Source: Bacteroidota bacterium (GTDB lineage Bacteria; Bacteroidota; Ignavibacteria; Ignavibacteriales; Ignavibacteriaceae). Taken from it: a stretch of 64,000 nucleotides of DNA. Position numbers and translations under genes: made by a program. Numbering within the stretch: the stretch's first letter is position 1; the number at the start of each line of letters is the position of its first letter. The notes beneath the pieces are model-generated. The model had not been told where the DNA came from. It made no database searches and saw nothing but the letters and a program-made list of their open reading frames with translations. The stretch covers positions 14,771-78,770 of the forward strand of contig JAKBMG010000092.1 of NCBI GenBank assembly GCA_021831685.1. The letters are read 5' to 3'. Of the stretch, positions 12,665-22,572 are shown in pieces.

Positions 12665-14293
12665 TTATACTGCTTGTGATAGATCTGATAGTGTATGGTT
12701 TAATAATTCTTCTTCCGATTTCATTTTTATGAAAATTTGACGCTGGTTTAGAGCTTGTAAATAAGCCTTAGCGCTGGCTTCAATTACATCAGTAGAGATA
12801 CCTCGACCTGTGAATGAGCGTTCATTTTCTCTAATTCTAACTATTACTTCACCCATAGCCTGCCTACCGGAAGTAACAGAACGAACGTTATAGGATTCAA
12901 GCTGAGGTTTAATTTCAAGCGCTCTTTCAATCGCATTAAAACAAGCATCAACAGCACCGTCACCAGTTGCCGATTCCTGAAAAATATTTTCTTTTGATTT
13001 AATTCTAACTGTAGCTGTCGGAATTGAGTTCGTACCCATGTTTACATGAAGATAATCGAGCTCAAAGTACTCATCTTTTTTATCAACAGATTCGTCTCCC
13101 ATCATTACTCGAAGATCTTCATCGAAAACTTCTTTTTTCTTATCGGCAAGGTCATTGAATTTTTCATAAACAAGATTTAATTCATTTTCGGAAATAGTAT
13201 AACCAAGCTCTAGAAGTCTTGATTTTAAACCGTGTCGACCTGAATGTCTTCCCAAAACTATTTTTGTTTTTTTAACACCTACGCTTTCGGGGGTCATTAT
13301 CTCATAAGTTTGTCTATCCTTCAACATTCCATCCTGATGAATTCCTGATTCGTGGGCAAATGCATTTTCGCCAATAATTGCTTTGTTGGGCTGCACGATC
13401 ATTCCGGTAAATGATGATACCATTTTACTAGTATTATAAATTTCTTCTGTATTGATATTTGTGTAATATTTAACGAGGTCTTTTCTAACTTTCAATGCCA
13501 TTACTATTTCTTCAAGTGAAGCATTACCTGCGCGTTCGCCTATACCATTTATTGTGCATTCAATCTGCCGGGCGCCGTTTTCAATTCCGCTTAAGGAATT
13601 TGCAACAGCTAGCCCCAAGTCGTCATGGCAGTGAACGCTGATAATTGCTTTGTCAATATTTTTTACTTTTTTCTTCAACTCGGAAATCTTAGCCCCGAAT
13701 TCAGATGGGAAATTATACCCGGTTGTATCTGGGATATTAACAGTGGTAGCACCTGCCTCAATTGCAGCTTCAATTACTTCAGTAAGATATCCGAGGTCAG
13801 TTCTACCGGCATCTTCTGCCGAGAATTCCACATCGGTTGTAAAAGTTTTTGCATAAGCAACGGCGTCATAAGACATTTTAATAATTGTTTTCCTTTTTTC
13901 TGAAAGCGATTTACCATATCGATCATCTCCGAACTTACCGAGGATATGAATATCCGAAGTGCTTGAGAAAGTATGAATCCTAAAGTGTTTTGCTTCGCGA
14001 AGGGAATCATATGCAGCTTTAACATCAACTTCCTTTGCTCTGGCAAGTCCGGCAATAACTGTATCCACTTCACCGGAAATTCTTTTAACCGCTTCGAATT
14101 GAGCGGGTGAAGACACCGGGAATCCTGCTTCGATAACATCAACGTTGAGGTTTTTAAGTTGTCTTGCAATTTCTAATTTTTCAAAAACATTTAATGAAGC
14201 TCCTGGTGCTTGTTCGCCATCTCTCAAAGTAGTGTCAAATACAATAACTCTATTATTCAATTTATTTACCTCAATCTTAAAATTTATTTTCAA
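12665..14293 (-). CDS. leuA: 2-isopropylmalate synthase (translation may start at the internal Met within the first ~20 aa)
   Basis: VFDTTLRDGEQAPGASLN, VHCHDDLGLAVANSL, GENAFAHESGIHQDG. Confidence 0.95.
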   Translation of the reverse strand: MKINFKIEVNKLNNRVIVFDTTLRDGEQAPGASLNVFEKLEIARQLKNLNVDVIEAGFPVSSPAQFEAVKRISGEVDTVIAGLARAKEVDVKAAYDSLREAKHFRIHTFSSTSDIHILGKFGDDRYGKSLSEKRKTIIKMSYDAVAYAKTFTTDVEFSAEDAGRTDLGYLTEVIEAAIEAGATTVNIPDTTGYNFPSEFGAKISELKKKVKNIDKAIISVHCHDDLGLAVANSLSGIENGARQIECTINGIGERAGNASLEEIVMALKVRKDLVKYYTNINTEEIYNTSKMVSSFTGMIVQPNKAIIGENAFAHESGIHQDGMLKDRQTYEIMTPESVGVKKTKIVLGRHSGRHGLKSRLLELGYTISENELNLVYEKFNDLADKKKEVFDEDLRVMMGDESVDKKDEYFELDYLHVNMGTNSIPTATVRIKSKENIFQESATGDGAVDACFNAIERALEIKPQLESYNVRSVTSGRQAMGEVIVRIRENERSFTGRGISTDVIEASAKAYLQALNQRQIFIKMKSEEELLNHTLSDLSQAV

Positions 14294-14317
14294 AAAATGA
14301 AAACTAATTTGGAATTC

Positions 14318-15415
14318 TTAAAGAGTAAAAACTCCAAGTGCTTGCTCATCATAAATATGGTTAAAATTTTCGATTACAGCTTCAGTCATCTGTGTAGTTG
14401 AAACTAAAATTGTATCCGGTGAATAAATGTCGGCTGTACGATAGCCCATGGTTAATGTTTTTTCTATTGCAGCTTCAATCAATTCAGCAGCTTTTGACAT
14501 TTGGAATGATAAATTAAACATCATTGCGACAGAAGAGATAGTAGCAAGCGGATTTGCTTTCCCTTGACCGGCAATATCAGGAGCGCTGCCGTGCACAGGT
14601 TCATAAAGAGCATAATTTTTCCCGAGACTTGCTGAAGGAAGCATCCCCAAACTGCCGGTAATCATTGCAGCTATGTCACTTAATATATCGCCAAAAAGAT
14701 TTTGAGTAAGTATTACATCAAACTGTTTTGGGTCTCGAACAATTTGCATAGCGGCATTGTCAACGTACATATCCTTTAACTCAACATCCGGAAAATCTTT
14801 ATGAACTTCATGAACAATCTTTCTCCAGAACTGAGAACAATCAAGAACATTTGCTTTGTCAACAGAAGTAATTTTTTTACCGCGCTTTCTTGCAAGTTCA
14901 AAGCCATATTCCGCTATTCGTTCAACCTCTTCTCTGGTATAAACCATAGTATTCCAACCGTGGTTTTCATCAAAACCTCGCGGCTCGCCAAAATAAACAT
15001 CACCGGTTAATTCGCGCAAAATTATGATATCAGTTCCGTTCAAAACTTCAGGCTTCAGTGTAGAAGCAGAAAGTAGAGCGGAATAAACTTTTGCAGGACG
15101 AATGTTAGCATAAAGACCCAATGCCTTACGAAGCTTTAACAAAGCTGCTTCGGGTTTTAGATTTTGTGGAAGAGTTTCCCATTTGTATCCGCCAACTGCC
15201 CCGAGCAATACAGCATCCGAATCATAACAAGAGCTTAACACTTCATCCGTCAACGGAACTCCGTGTTTATCGTATGAACAGCCGCCTACAAGCTGTTCAT
15301 TAAACTTAAAAGCTACATTAAATTTTTCAGCAGCAACCTTCATAACCGAAACAGCTGCATTGACAACTTCCGGGCCAATTCCGTCGCCCGGAAGTAGAGT
15401 TACCTTAAAGTTCAT
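14318..15415 (-). CDS. leuB: 3-isopropylmalate dehydrogenase
   Basis: [38 protein letters not shown]. Confidence 0.97.
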   Translation of the reverse strand: MNFKVTLLPGDGIGPEVVNAAVSVMKVAAEKFNVAFKFNEQLVGGCSYDKHGVPLTDEVLSSCYDSDAVLLGAVGGYKWETLPQNLKPEAALLKLRKALGLYANIRPAKVYSALLSASTLKPEVLNGTDIIILRELTGDVYFGEPRGFDENHGWNTMVYTREEVERIAEYGFELARKRGKKITSVDKANVLDCSQFWRKIVHEVHKDFPDVELKDMYVDNAAMQIVRDPKQFDVILTQNLFGDILSDIAAMITGSLGMLPSASLGKNYALYEPVHGSAPDIAGQGKANPLATISSVAMMFNLSFQMSKAAELIEAAIEKTLTMGYRTADIYSPDTILVSTTQMTEAVIENFNHIYDEQALGVFTL

Positions 15416-16428
15416 ACACCAACCTCTTCCTTGGCATTTTTCTTAAACAACCAGCTCATCATCTGGCGAAGCTTTCCGCCTACCTTTTCAATTTCATGTT
15501 CCCGATTTTCTTTTCTCAATTTTTCCATTAAAGGTTGTCCGTTTTTATATTCTGTAAGCCATTCATTTGCAAATTGTCCGCTTTGAATTTCGCCCAATAT
15601 TTTCTTCATTTCTTTGCGTGTCTCGGCTGTTATTAAACGGCTTCCTCTTGTCATGCCACCGTATTCGGCTGTATCACTAACGGAATAATTCATGCGCGAC
15701 AGACCTCCTTCGTAATAAAGGTCGACAATTAATTTCATTTCGTGCATACATTCGAAGTAAGCCAGTTCCGCCGGATAACCTGCGTTGACAAGAGTTTCAA
15801 AGCCTGCTTTAATTAATTCTGCAGAACCTCCGCAAAGGACAGCTTGTTCTCCAAACAAGTCAGTTTCAGTTTCATCTTTGAAATTAGTTTCGATAACACC
15901 GGCCCTAGTGCCGCCAATTCCCTTAGCCCAAGCAAGCGCCAATTGTTTTGTTTCTCCGGTTGGATCTTGATGAACCGCAATTAAGCAAGGAACACCACTG
16001 CCTTCCAAAAAAGTACGGCGAACAAGATGCCCGGGACTTTTAGGAGCAATCATCATGACATTTACGTCTTGAGGGGGGACAATTTGTTTGTAATGAATAT
16101 TGAATCCGTGTCCAAATGCTATTGTATTGCCGGGTTTTATATATGGAGCGATATCTTTATCGTAAACAGCTTTTTGATTCTGATCTGGTAATAATATCAT
16201 GACAACATCGCCCCACTCTGCAGCCTCAGGGACAGTTTTTACCGTGAGACCGGCAGCTTCGGCTTTTGCCCATCGATCGCTACCGGCGCGTAGACCAACC
16301 ACAACATTACATCCGCTTTCTTTTAGATTTAAAGCATGAGCATGACCTTGACTTCCAAAGCCTAGCACAGCAACTTTTTTGCTTAACAAATATTCCAGCG
16401 ATGCATCGCCATCATAATAAACTTTCAT
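15412..16428 (-). CDS. ilvC: Ketol-acid reductoisomerase
   Basis: [33 protein letters not shown], 338 aa class I length; overlaps leuB start by 4 nt. Confidence 0.97.
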   Translation of the reverse strand: MKVYYDGDASLEYLLSKKVAVLGFGSQGHAHALNLKESGCNVVVGLRAGSDRWAKAEAAGLTVKTVPEAAEWGDVVMILLPDQNQKAVYDKDIAPYIKPGNTIAFGHGFNIHYKQIVPPQDVNVMMIAPKSPGHLVRRTFLEGSGVPCLIAVHQDPTGETKQLALAWAKGIGGTRAGVIETNFKDETETDLFGEQAVLCGGSAELIKAGFETLVNAGYPAELAYFECMHEMKLIVDLYYEGGLSRMNYSVSDTAEYGGMTRGSRLITAETRKEMKKILGEIQSGQFANEWLTEYKNGQPLMEKLRKENREHEIEKVGGKLRQMMSWLFKKNAKEEVGV

Positions 16429-16445
16429 TTTATTTTTCCTTTTTT

Positions 16446-16955
16446 TTATACTACTGTTTCTTTTTTATCGTGTTTTAATTGCTCACCTCTTTTAAGGGCA
16501 ACAGTGCCGGAGCGAGCCATCTCTTTTATTCCGTAAGGTTCCAAAACATTTACTACCGCATCTATCTTGTCGGGGGGACCGGTGATTTCGAGAGTAAGAG
16601 TTTTGTTATTTATATCTACAATATTTCCTCTAAATATTTCGCAGATGTTAGTAATTTCGGCACGAGTTCCTTTTTGATAGAAAACGGTGATTAGTGCCAA
16701 TTCTCTTTCAACTCTTGTTTGACCGGTTAAGTCAATTACCTTGATAGTGTCGATCAACCGATTTAGCTGCTTTACGACTTGTTCAATTATCTTGTCTTCA
16801 CCTTCGGTTACGATTGTCATTCTCGAGACTTCAGGAACTTCTGTTTCGCCGATTGAAATGCTATGGATATTAAATCCTTTTCCGCTAAACATTGTAGCGA
16901 CGCGATTAAAAGCGCCATATTGATTTTCAACTAAGACTGCAATTGTATGCTTCAT
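16446..16955 (-). CDS. ilvN: Acetolactate synthase small (regulatory) subunit
   Basis: ACT domain [36 protein letters not shown]. Confidence 0.94.
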   Translation of the reverse strand: MKHTIAVLVENQYGAFNRVATMFSGKGFNIHSISIGETEVPEVSRMTIVTEGEDKIIEQVVKQLNRLIDTIKVIDLTGQTRVERELALITVFYQKGTRAEITNICEIFRGNIVDINNKTLTLEITGPPDKIDAVVNVLEPYGIKEMARSGTVALKRGEQLKHDKKETVV

Positions 16956-16958
16956 AGG

Positions 16959-18677
16959 TTACACCATTTCCTTAGGATCAAGACGTTTTGTCATTATTTC
17001 TTTTACTGTTTGACCAGCTGGGATAATAGGGAAAACCATATCTTCCTTCACAACTTTAAATTCTATTAAAACAGGTCCGTCGTTATAAGCAAAAGCCTCA
17101 TCAAGAATTGAGTCAACATTTGCAGGAGTATTTGTAGAAAAGGATTTTATTCCGAAAGCTTCACCCACCTTAACAAAATTGGGATTGCTTTCCGAAAGAT
17201 CTGTAAAACTGTATTTTTCTGCATGGAATAATTCCTGCCACTGACGAACCATTCCCAAGAAACTATTATTTATTATTATGATTTTAATCGGAAGCTTATA
17301 AAAGGCGACGGTAACAAGTTCTTGGATATTCATTTGAAACCCACCGTCACCGCTGATAGAAATGATTGGTCTATCCTTAATTCCAAATGCAGCACCGATT
17401 GACGCAGGCAAGGAAAATCCCATTGTGCCAAGTCCGCCACTCGTTAAATGAGAACGAGGGTTGGTAAATTTATAGTATTGGGAAACCCACATTTGATGTT
17501 GACCGACGTCAGTTATTACAACAGCTTCTCCTTTTGTTTTTTCAGAAAGTTTTTCAATAATATATTCCGTTCTTAACTTTCCGTCATTCTTTTCATAATG
17601 AAGGGGGCATTCTTCACGCCACTGATTTATTTCATTCCACCATTGAGCTAAATCCGGAGCCTCCTCAAACTCAGCGGCTAATTCTGCAAGGACATGTTTT
17701 ACGTCGCCAACAATAGGAAGATCAACTATTACGTTTTTGTCAATGCATGTAGGGTCGATATCAACATGAATTTTATATGCGTTGGGGGCAAATGAATCAA
17801 CTTTCCCGGTGACTCTATCGTCAAAGCGAGCTCCGAGCGAGACAAGGACATCGCAATTATTAACAGCTTGGTTAGCCCAATAAGTTCCGTGCATACCCAG
17901 CATTCCAAGAGATTGTCCATCGGTCATTGGAAAGGCGCCAAGCCCCTGGAGCGTCATTGTAACAGGGAGATTATTTTCTTTTGCAAAAAGTCTAAGTTCG
18001 CGATATCCGTTGGACATAATAACTCCGCCTCCGACATAAAGCAATGGTCGTTTTGCTTTTTTTATGATATCGGCAGCTTTTTTAATTTGATTTTGATGAC
18101 CTAAAAAAGTGGGTTTATATCCGCGCATTTCAATCTTTTCAGGATAGTCAAATTCGCAGACAGAATTTATAACATCTTTAGGCAGATCGACAAGAACAGG
18201 TCCGGGTCTTCCGGTTGAAGCAATATAGAATGCCTTTTTAATTGTTGAAGCTAATTCGTTAACATCACGGACAAGGAAATTATGTTTTGTTATTGGACGC
18301 GTGATACCAACAATATCAGCTTCCTGGAAGGCATCATTTCCGATAAGATGAGTAGGCACTTGCCCGGTAAATATGACAATAGGGACAGAATCCATATATG
18401 CGTCCGCTATTCCAGTCACAGTATTCGTCGCACCAGGTCCTGAAGTAACAAGAACTACACCAACTTTACCGGTAGCTTTTGCATAACCTTCAGCCATGTG
18501 GGTTGCGCCTTGTTCATGACGTACCAAAATATGTTTTAGGAAATCGACATCATAGAGCTTTTCATACAACTTAAGCACTGCACCCCCGGGGTAGCCGAAG
18601 ATTATCTCAACCTTTTCTCTTTTTAAGCACTCAAAAAATATATCTGCACCGGACAACTTTAGTTTTGAGGTTATCAT
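16959..18677 (-). CDS. ilvB: Acetolactate synthase large subunit
   Basis: ThDP enzyme: GYPGGAVLKLYEKL, VRHEQGATHMAEGYA, GDGGFQMNIQELVTVAFYKLPIKIIIINN. Confidence 0.97.
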   Translation of the reverse strand: MITSKLKLSGADIFFECLKREKVEIIFGYPGGAVLKLYEKLYDVDFLKHILVRHEQGATHMAEGYAKATGKVGVVLVTSGPGATNTVTGIADAYMDSVPIVIFTGQVPTHLIGNDAFQEADIVGITRPITKHNFLVRDVNELASTIKKAFYIASTGRPGPVLVDLPKDVINSVCEFDYPEKIEMRGYKPTFLGHQNQIKKAADIIKKAKRPLLYVGGGVIMSNGYRELRLFAKENNLPVTMTLQGLGAFPMTDGQSLGMLGMHGTYWANQAVNNCDVLVSLGARFDDRVTGKVDSFAPNAYKIHVDIDPTCIDKNVIVDLPIVGDVKHVLAELAAEFEEAPDLAQWWNEINQWREECPLHYEKNDGKLRTEYIIEKLSEKTKGEAVVITDVGQHQMWVSQYYKFTNPRSHLTSGGLGTMGFSLPASIGAAFGIKDRPIISISGDGGFQMNIQELVTVAFYKLPIKIIIINNSFLGMVRQWQELFHAEKYSFTDLSESNPNFVKVGEAFGIKSFSTNTPANVDSILDEAFAYNDGPVLIEFKVVKEDMVFPIIPAGQTVKEIMTKRLDPKEMV

Positions 18678-18788
18678 ATTTTTCCTTTCTATCGTTTTCT
18701 AAGAAAAATTAAATTTTCCTTACTAAGAAGAATTATTTTCAAAATAATATTGTAAATGGAACCTAGCTTTTTATTGCTTTTATTTTTT

Positions 18789-18845
18789 GCATCCAAGCTA
18801 CGAAAGATCACCGCTAAGAGAAGCGATTTTCTTTAGCCTAGATGC
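18789..18845 (-). ncRNA. Strand-specific hairpin in the ilvB 5' leader (candidate attenuator/regulatory structure)
   Basis: Minus-strand RNA GCAUCUAGGCUA (18845-18834) pairs over 12 consecutive positions, incl. 2 G.U, with UAGCUUGGAUGC (18800-18789), enclosing AAGA/UCUU and a CGCU-UCUCUU-AGCG hairpin. The two G.U would be A.C mismatches in plus-strand RNA. Confidence 0.5.
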
Positions 18846-19087
18846 GGCTAATAGTTAGTTCACAAATATTATTTATCCACTGCGGTAGATAAATTTTTGT
18901 GTCAGCGAACAGAGCAATAATTACAAAGCATTTGGTGAGATGTTGTTTTAATAATACAACACTTTTGGTGAGTAAGGCATAATTATCAAAACTTCTTTTG
19001 GAAGTATTTTGACGGCCGTTATTTTCGAATCGAGATCTCACAGTAGCCTCTGAATAAAAAAGACTTCAGATATTACTTTTGGGCTTC

Positions 19088-19139
19088 GTCAATCCCGAAT
19101 CTATTTTTTTAATTTTGTTTAATTTGATTTGGGATTGAC
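19088..19139 (-). promoter_or_regulatory. Imperfect inverted repeat (13/14 bp, 24-nt loop) just after the leader ORF
   Basis: GTCAATCCCGAATC (19088-19101) versus GATTTGGGATTGAC (19126-19139). Confidence 0.5.
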
Positions 19140-19147
19140 TATTGTTA

Positions 19148-19306
19148 TTAGCCTAGAATAATAATTCCTAGCACGCTAATAATAATCGAAATCCATAGAA
19201 TGATATCTAAAGAAGTGTAACTTAAAGAATTTGTTATAACAACACAGTGACCGCTTGTGGTTACTGCGGCTATTTCTGAAGTAATATTTTTTTTCGTGTT
19301 GTTCAT
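19148..19306 (-). CDS. Candidate 52-aa leader peptide or small membrane peptide upstream of ilvB
   Basis: MNNTKKNITSEIAAVTTSGHCVVITNSLSYTSLDIILWISIIISVLGIIILG*; the last 19 residues contain 9 Ile, 3 Leu (all CTA) and 1 Val; codons read directly. No strong SD seen. Confidence 0.4.
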   Translation of the reverse strand: MNNTKKNITSEIAAVTTSGHCVVITNSLSYTSLDIILWISIIISVLGIIILG

Positions 19307-19533
19307 TATTCTTAAATTTATTAGCAAAGATAAGTGTGCTTGATAATAATGTCAAGTTGATTTTTAAGTATTGCAATAAAAATTGATTTCTATCAATATG
19401 GAAATGTTTAATATCTAAATAAAATAAGATTATCCTGCCAAACTGAATTTCTTGCAGTTAGCGTTTCTCTGCACAATTCAAACTTCAAACCTTTCTTGTA
19501 AGGCTTCCTTACTACTTTAAATATTTAATCCAT

Positions 19534-19773
19534 TTATGCTTTTAAAAATTCAAGTAATTTATAGATTAAAACTGCAGGCCACAATAGGGATTTGATAATA
19601 CCCAGCACTCCCAACCAGAATGTGGCAGCGTGTTGGATAAAATATATGGCAGCTCCAATGAAAGCCATTCCGTATATTCCACCTACCATTCCGTTATCAT
19701 TTCCAACGTGGTGGTTTTTAGAGTTTTTTTTCTCATCATGGTTTAATGAAGAAGAGTTTTTTTCATTAGTCAT
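19534..19773 (-). CDS. Small conserved-looking membrane protein (ORF track start 19797; MTNEKN start at 19773 preferred)
   Basis: MTNEKN...GGIYGMAFIGAAIYFIQHAATFWLGVLGIIKSLLWPAVLIYKLLEFLKA: hydrophobic C-terminal half. Confidence 0.6.
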   Translation of the reverse strand: MTNEKNSSSLNHDEKKNSKNHHVGNDNGMVGGIYGMAFIGAAIYFIQHAATFWLGVLGIIKSLLWPAVLIYKLLEFLKA

Positions 19774-19903
19774 TTTATTCTCCGATTTATGAAACAATGA
19801 TTTTTTATTGTTTTTAATATAATAATTTCCCTACATAAAATAATTTTTTTAATTGTTGACGATGTTTCGTTTATAGATAATTTTTTTAGGGAATAGTTAA
19901 AAA

Positions 19904-20150
19904 CCAAAATTTATTCCTCATTTTTATTGTAAGGTGCCATTAGTGCTATGCATAGAAAAATCTGTTTAAGATGCTACTTATGTGAATGAGAGTGTGCCAT
20001 TTTTGTCACACTATTTTTTTTGCAATATTTAGGTAAGGTTTATAAGCTTGGTGGAGGCTTGGCATAGGCTTGTTACAGGCCTGGTAGAAATTGGGAAAAT
20101 TTAAGCAAAAAACAGGGGGGAAAGACTAATGTGTGACAAAAATGGCAAAC
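19904..20150. repeat. Dispersed intergenic element, copy 1 (IR 19995-20011 / 20131-20147; internal 4 x 11-bp array 20044-20087)
   Basis: TGCCATTTTTGTCACAC ... GTGTGACAAAAATGGCA perfect 17-bp IR; AAGCTTGGTGG/AGGCTTGGCAT/AGGCTTGTTAC/AGGCCTGGTAG; alignable with 61826-62075. Confidence 0.8.
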
Positions 20151-20220
20151 GAGGGGAGAGTATGACGAGTAACGAGTTACAAGTGATCGAAAGGATGATG
20201 GAAGAATAAAATTGTGGGCA

Positions 20221-20244
20221 ATTCTCCAACATTTCATTATTCCA
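20221..20244 (-). repeat. 8-bp periodic array (TGGAATAA/TGAAATGT/TGGAGAAT)
   Basis: Read on minus strand; same family as 2168-2199, 22514-22545 and 61745-61777. Confidence 0.5.
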
Positions 20245-20260
20245 TCTGGTTTTCCAGAGG

Positions 20261-20277
20261 AGTTATTAGAGGTGCCC
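20261..20277. mobile_element. Solo IS-like terminal inverted repeat remnant
   Basis: AGTTATTAGAGGTGCCC matches AGTTTTTAGAAGTGCCC at 51464-51480 (15/17). Confidence 0.35.
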
Positions 20278-20345
20278 TTTATTTATTTAATTGTTATTTT
20301 CGGATGTGTAATTTTTTATAAAAGAAAAATCTATTGATAATTGAA

Positions 20346-20927
20346 ATGGAAAAAGAAAGAAAACTTCAAATAATTAAAGCAGCAGATAAACGTTTCGCAA
20401 AACATGGGTTGAATAAGACCACCCTTGATGAAATTGCCCGCGATTTAAGGATAGGCAAAGCGACTATCTATCATTATTTCAAATCGAAAGATGAACTTTT
20501 CTATGCTGCCCTTGATTGGGAGGCAACACAGTTATTAGACGACATAAAAAATCTTTTTAATGGCCAAGAGAGTGACTTAAAAATTCTTTTTACAGAATAT
20601 TTGAATTACAAAGTGACAGTCCATCAAAAATACAGATTGATTTATGAAACGCTTTTGAATTTATTAAAAGAAAATATTTTTGAGCAAGAATTAAAGTTTG
20701 CAAAGAGTCTTTTTAGCAAGGAGGAAGAATTATTAAACTCAGCATTAACAGACGCTTATTTAGAAAAGAAAGAAACGGTTAATACATCGTTAGGTTCATT
20801 TTGGGTTAATCAAAGTTGGGGACTTTTGTTTACTGATAAGATAAGCCAGATTACTGGTAATGAAAAATACCAAGCTACAAAAGAAATTTTATTAGGGGTA
20901 TTAGATAACTTTTCAGGTAAAAAGTAG
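20346..20927 (+). CDS. TetR-family transcriptional regulator
   Basis: N-terminal HTH: IIKAADKRFAKHGLNKTTLDEIARDLRIGKATIYHYFKSKDELF. Confidence 0.92.
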   Translation: MEKERKLQIIKAADKRFAKHGLNKTTLDEIARDLRIGKATIYHYFKSKDELFYAALDWEATQLLDDIKNLFNGQESDLKILFTEYLNYKVTVHQKYRLIYETLLNLLKENIFEQELKFAKSLFSKEEELLNSALTDAYLEKKETVNTSLGSFWVNQSWGLLFTDKISQITGNEKYQATKEILLGVLDNFSGKK

Positions 20928-20955
20928 AGAAAAAATTATCCCCGTACTTTGCAGT

Positions 20956-21681
20956 CTACAAATTATTTTTAATTTCAATTTCGTCGTCATCATCATCTTC
21001 ATCGGGGTTATCTTCCATGATGAACTTTTCATATTTATGCTTAATCATTTGCGCTTCAACGATAAAGTAAACATCTTCGGCAACATTTGTAGCATGGTCG
21101 CCCAGTCTTTCAAGCTGCCGGGAAATAACTAACAGAGCAACTGCAGGCTCGATATTGCCGGGGTCTTCCTTCATCAACTCAATTAGGATTTGATGATTCT
21201 CGATGTTATAACTATCAATAATTGGATCTGTTTGGATCACCTTTTGCGCCAGCTTAGGATCATTTTGGATAAAGGAATCAATTGCATTGCGGATCATTTC
21301 TTTTACAAGCTTTGCCATTTCGGAATATTTTGTACGTGAGATAAAATCCGGTTTAGATTTCAGGATAAGAAAGTTTTCGGCAATATTTACGGCAATGTCT
21401 CCTATCCTTTCAAGATTTGTATTGATAGTAATTGCAGACATGATCAATCTGAGATCCATAGCGACAGGTTGGTTAAGCGCAAATATTTTTTGGCAGATTT
21501 TTTCAATTTTCACATCATATTTATCGACCTTGACATCCCGTTCGATAACAAGCTTTGCAAGCTCATGATCATTCTCATCGATTGCTTTGATTGAAAATTC
21601 AACCTGTTCATCCACAAGACTGCACATCTTCAATATTTTCTTTTTCAATTTTTCTATCTGGATATCAAATTGTCTTTCCAT
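20956..21681 (-). CDS. phoU: Phosphate-signalling regulator PhoU
   Basis: Two PhoU helical repeats (RDVKVDKYDVKIEK.., NTNLERIGDIAVNIAE, SRQLERLGDHATNVAEDV); acidic C-terminal tail. Confidence 0.94.
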   Translation of the reverse strand: MERQFDIQIEKLKKKILKMCSLVDEQVEFSIKAIDENDHELAKLVIERDVKVDKYDVKIEKICQKIFALNQPVAMDLRLIMSAITINTNLERIGDIAVNIAENFLILKSKPDFISRTKYSEMAKLVKEMIRNAIDSFIQNDPKLAQKVIQTDPIIDSYNIENHQILIELMKEDPGNIEPAVALLVISRQLERLGDHATNVAEDVYFIVEAQMIKHKYEKFIMEDNPDEDDDDDEIEIKNNL

Positions 21682-21704
21682 ATTACACCTTATTTTTTCA
21701 TGAA

Positions 21705-22463
21705 TTAGCCAAACCTGCCGGAGATATAGTCTTCAGTTTGTTTGATAGAAGGGTTAGTAAAAATTTTTGTTGTTTTATCGTATTCGATTAGCTCCCCGAT
21801 ATAAAAGAAAGCCGTCTGATCACTAACCCTGGCGGCTTGCTGCATATTATGGGTAACAATAACGATAGTATAATTTCTTTTTAATTCGTGAATCAGCTCC
21901 TCAATTTTTGCAGTAGCTATGGGGTCAAGCGCGCTTGCGGGTTCATCCATTAAAACAATTTCCGGCTCAACGGCAAGCGCGCGAGCGATACAAAGTCTTT
22001 GCTGCTGACCGCCCGATAAACTTAATGCCGATGAGTTTAATCTGTCTTTTACCTCATCCCATAAAGCCGCATGAGTTAAAGTTTTTTCAACAAGTTCCTT
22101 TAAAGCTTTTTTATTTCTTAGGCCATTTATCTTAGTGCCATAAACAATATTTTCATAAATACTTTTAGGAAACAAATTAGATTTTTGAAAAACCATGCCG
22201 ATTCTTCTTCGCAAGTTAACAACGTCAACGTTTCTGTCGTAGATATTTTGTCCGTCTATTATAATATCGCCTTTGATTTTGACGCCGTGAATTAATTCAT
22301 TCATCCGGTTAATTGTTCTTATAAAAGTAGATTTTCCACATCCGGAGGGACCAATTAGGGCAGTGACCTTATTTGCCGGGATATCTAAAGAAATATTTTT
22401 CAGCGCTTGTTTATCGCCGTAAAACAGATCAAGATTTTTTACCTGAATTTTTATTTCTTTCAT
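21705..22463 (-). CDS. pstB: Phosphate ABC transporter ATP-binding protein
   Basis: [64 protein letters not shown]. Confidence 0.95.
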   Translation of the reverse strand: MKEIKIQVKNLDLFYGDKQALKNISLDIPANKVTALIGPSGCGKSTFIRTINRMNELIHGVKIKGDIIIDGQNIYDRNVDVVNLRRRIGMVFQKSNLFPKSIYENIVYGTKINGLRNKKALKELVEKTLTHAALWDEVKDRLNSSALSLSGGQQQRLCIARALAVEPEIVLMDEPASALDPIATAKIEELIHELKRNYTIVIVTHNMQQAARVSDQTAFFYIGELIEYDKTTKIFTNPSIKQTEDYISGRFG

Positions 22464-22513
22464 TTAAGGAGTTTGACCATCAATTAGAGATACAAAAAAA
22501 TAGTTTCATGCGT

Positions 22514-22545
22514 TGGGTCTTTGGAGTATTGGAGTGATGGAGTAA
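22514..22545 (+). repeat. 8-bp periodic array (TGGGTCTT/TGGAGTAT/TGGAGTGA/TGGAGTAA)
   Basis: Direct reading; 4 units in exact 8-bp register. Confidence 0.6.
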
Positions 22546-22572
22546 TATTCAATACCAAACACTAACACACAA

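Noticed and set aside
18838-19041. 67-aa minus ORF in the ilvB leader
   Set aside because: No family signal; composition not BCAA-rich; overlaps predicted RNA structures. The 52-aa ORF at 19148-19306 is the better leader candidate.
18678-19306. T-box riboswitch upstream of ilvB
   Set aside because: No recognisable T-box sequence (AGGGTGGTACCGCG-like) or specifier stem on the minus strand.
19176-19376. 66-aa minus ORF overlapping the candidate leader peptide in another frame
   Set aside because: Basic/Phe-rich, low-complexity reading; no evidence of coding.
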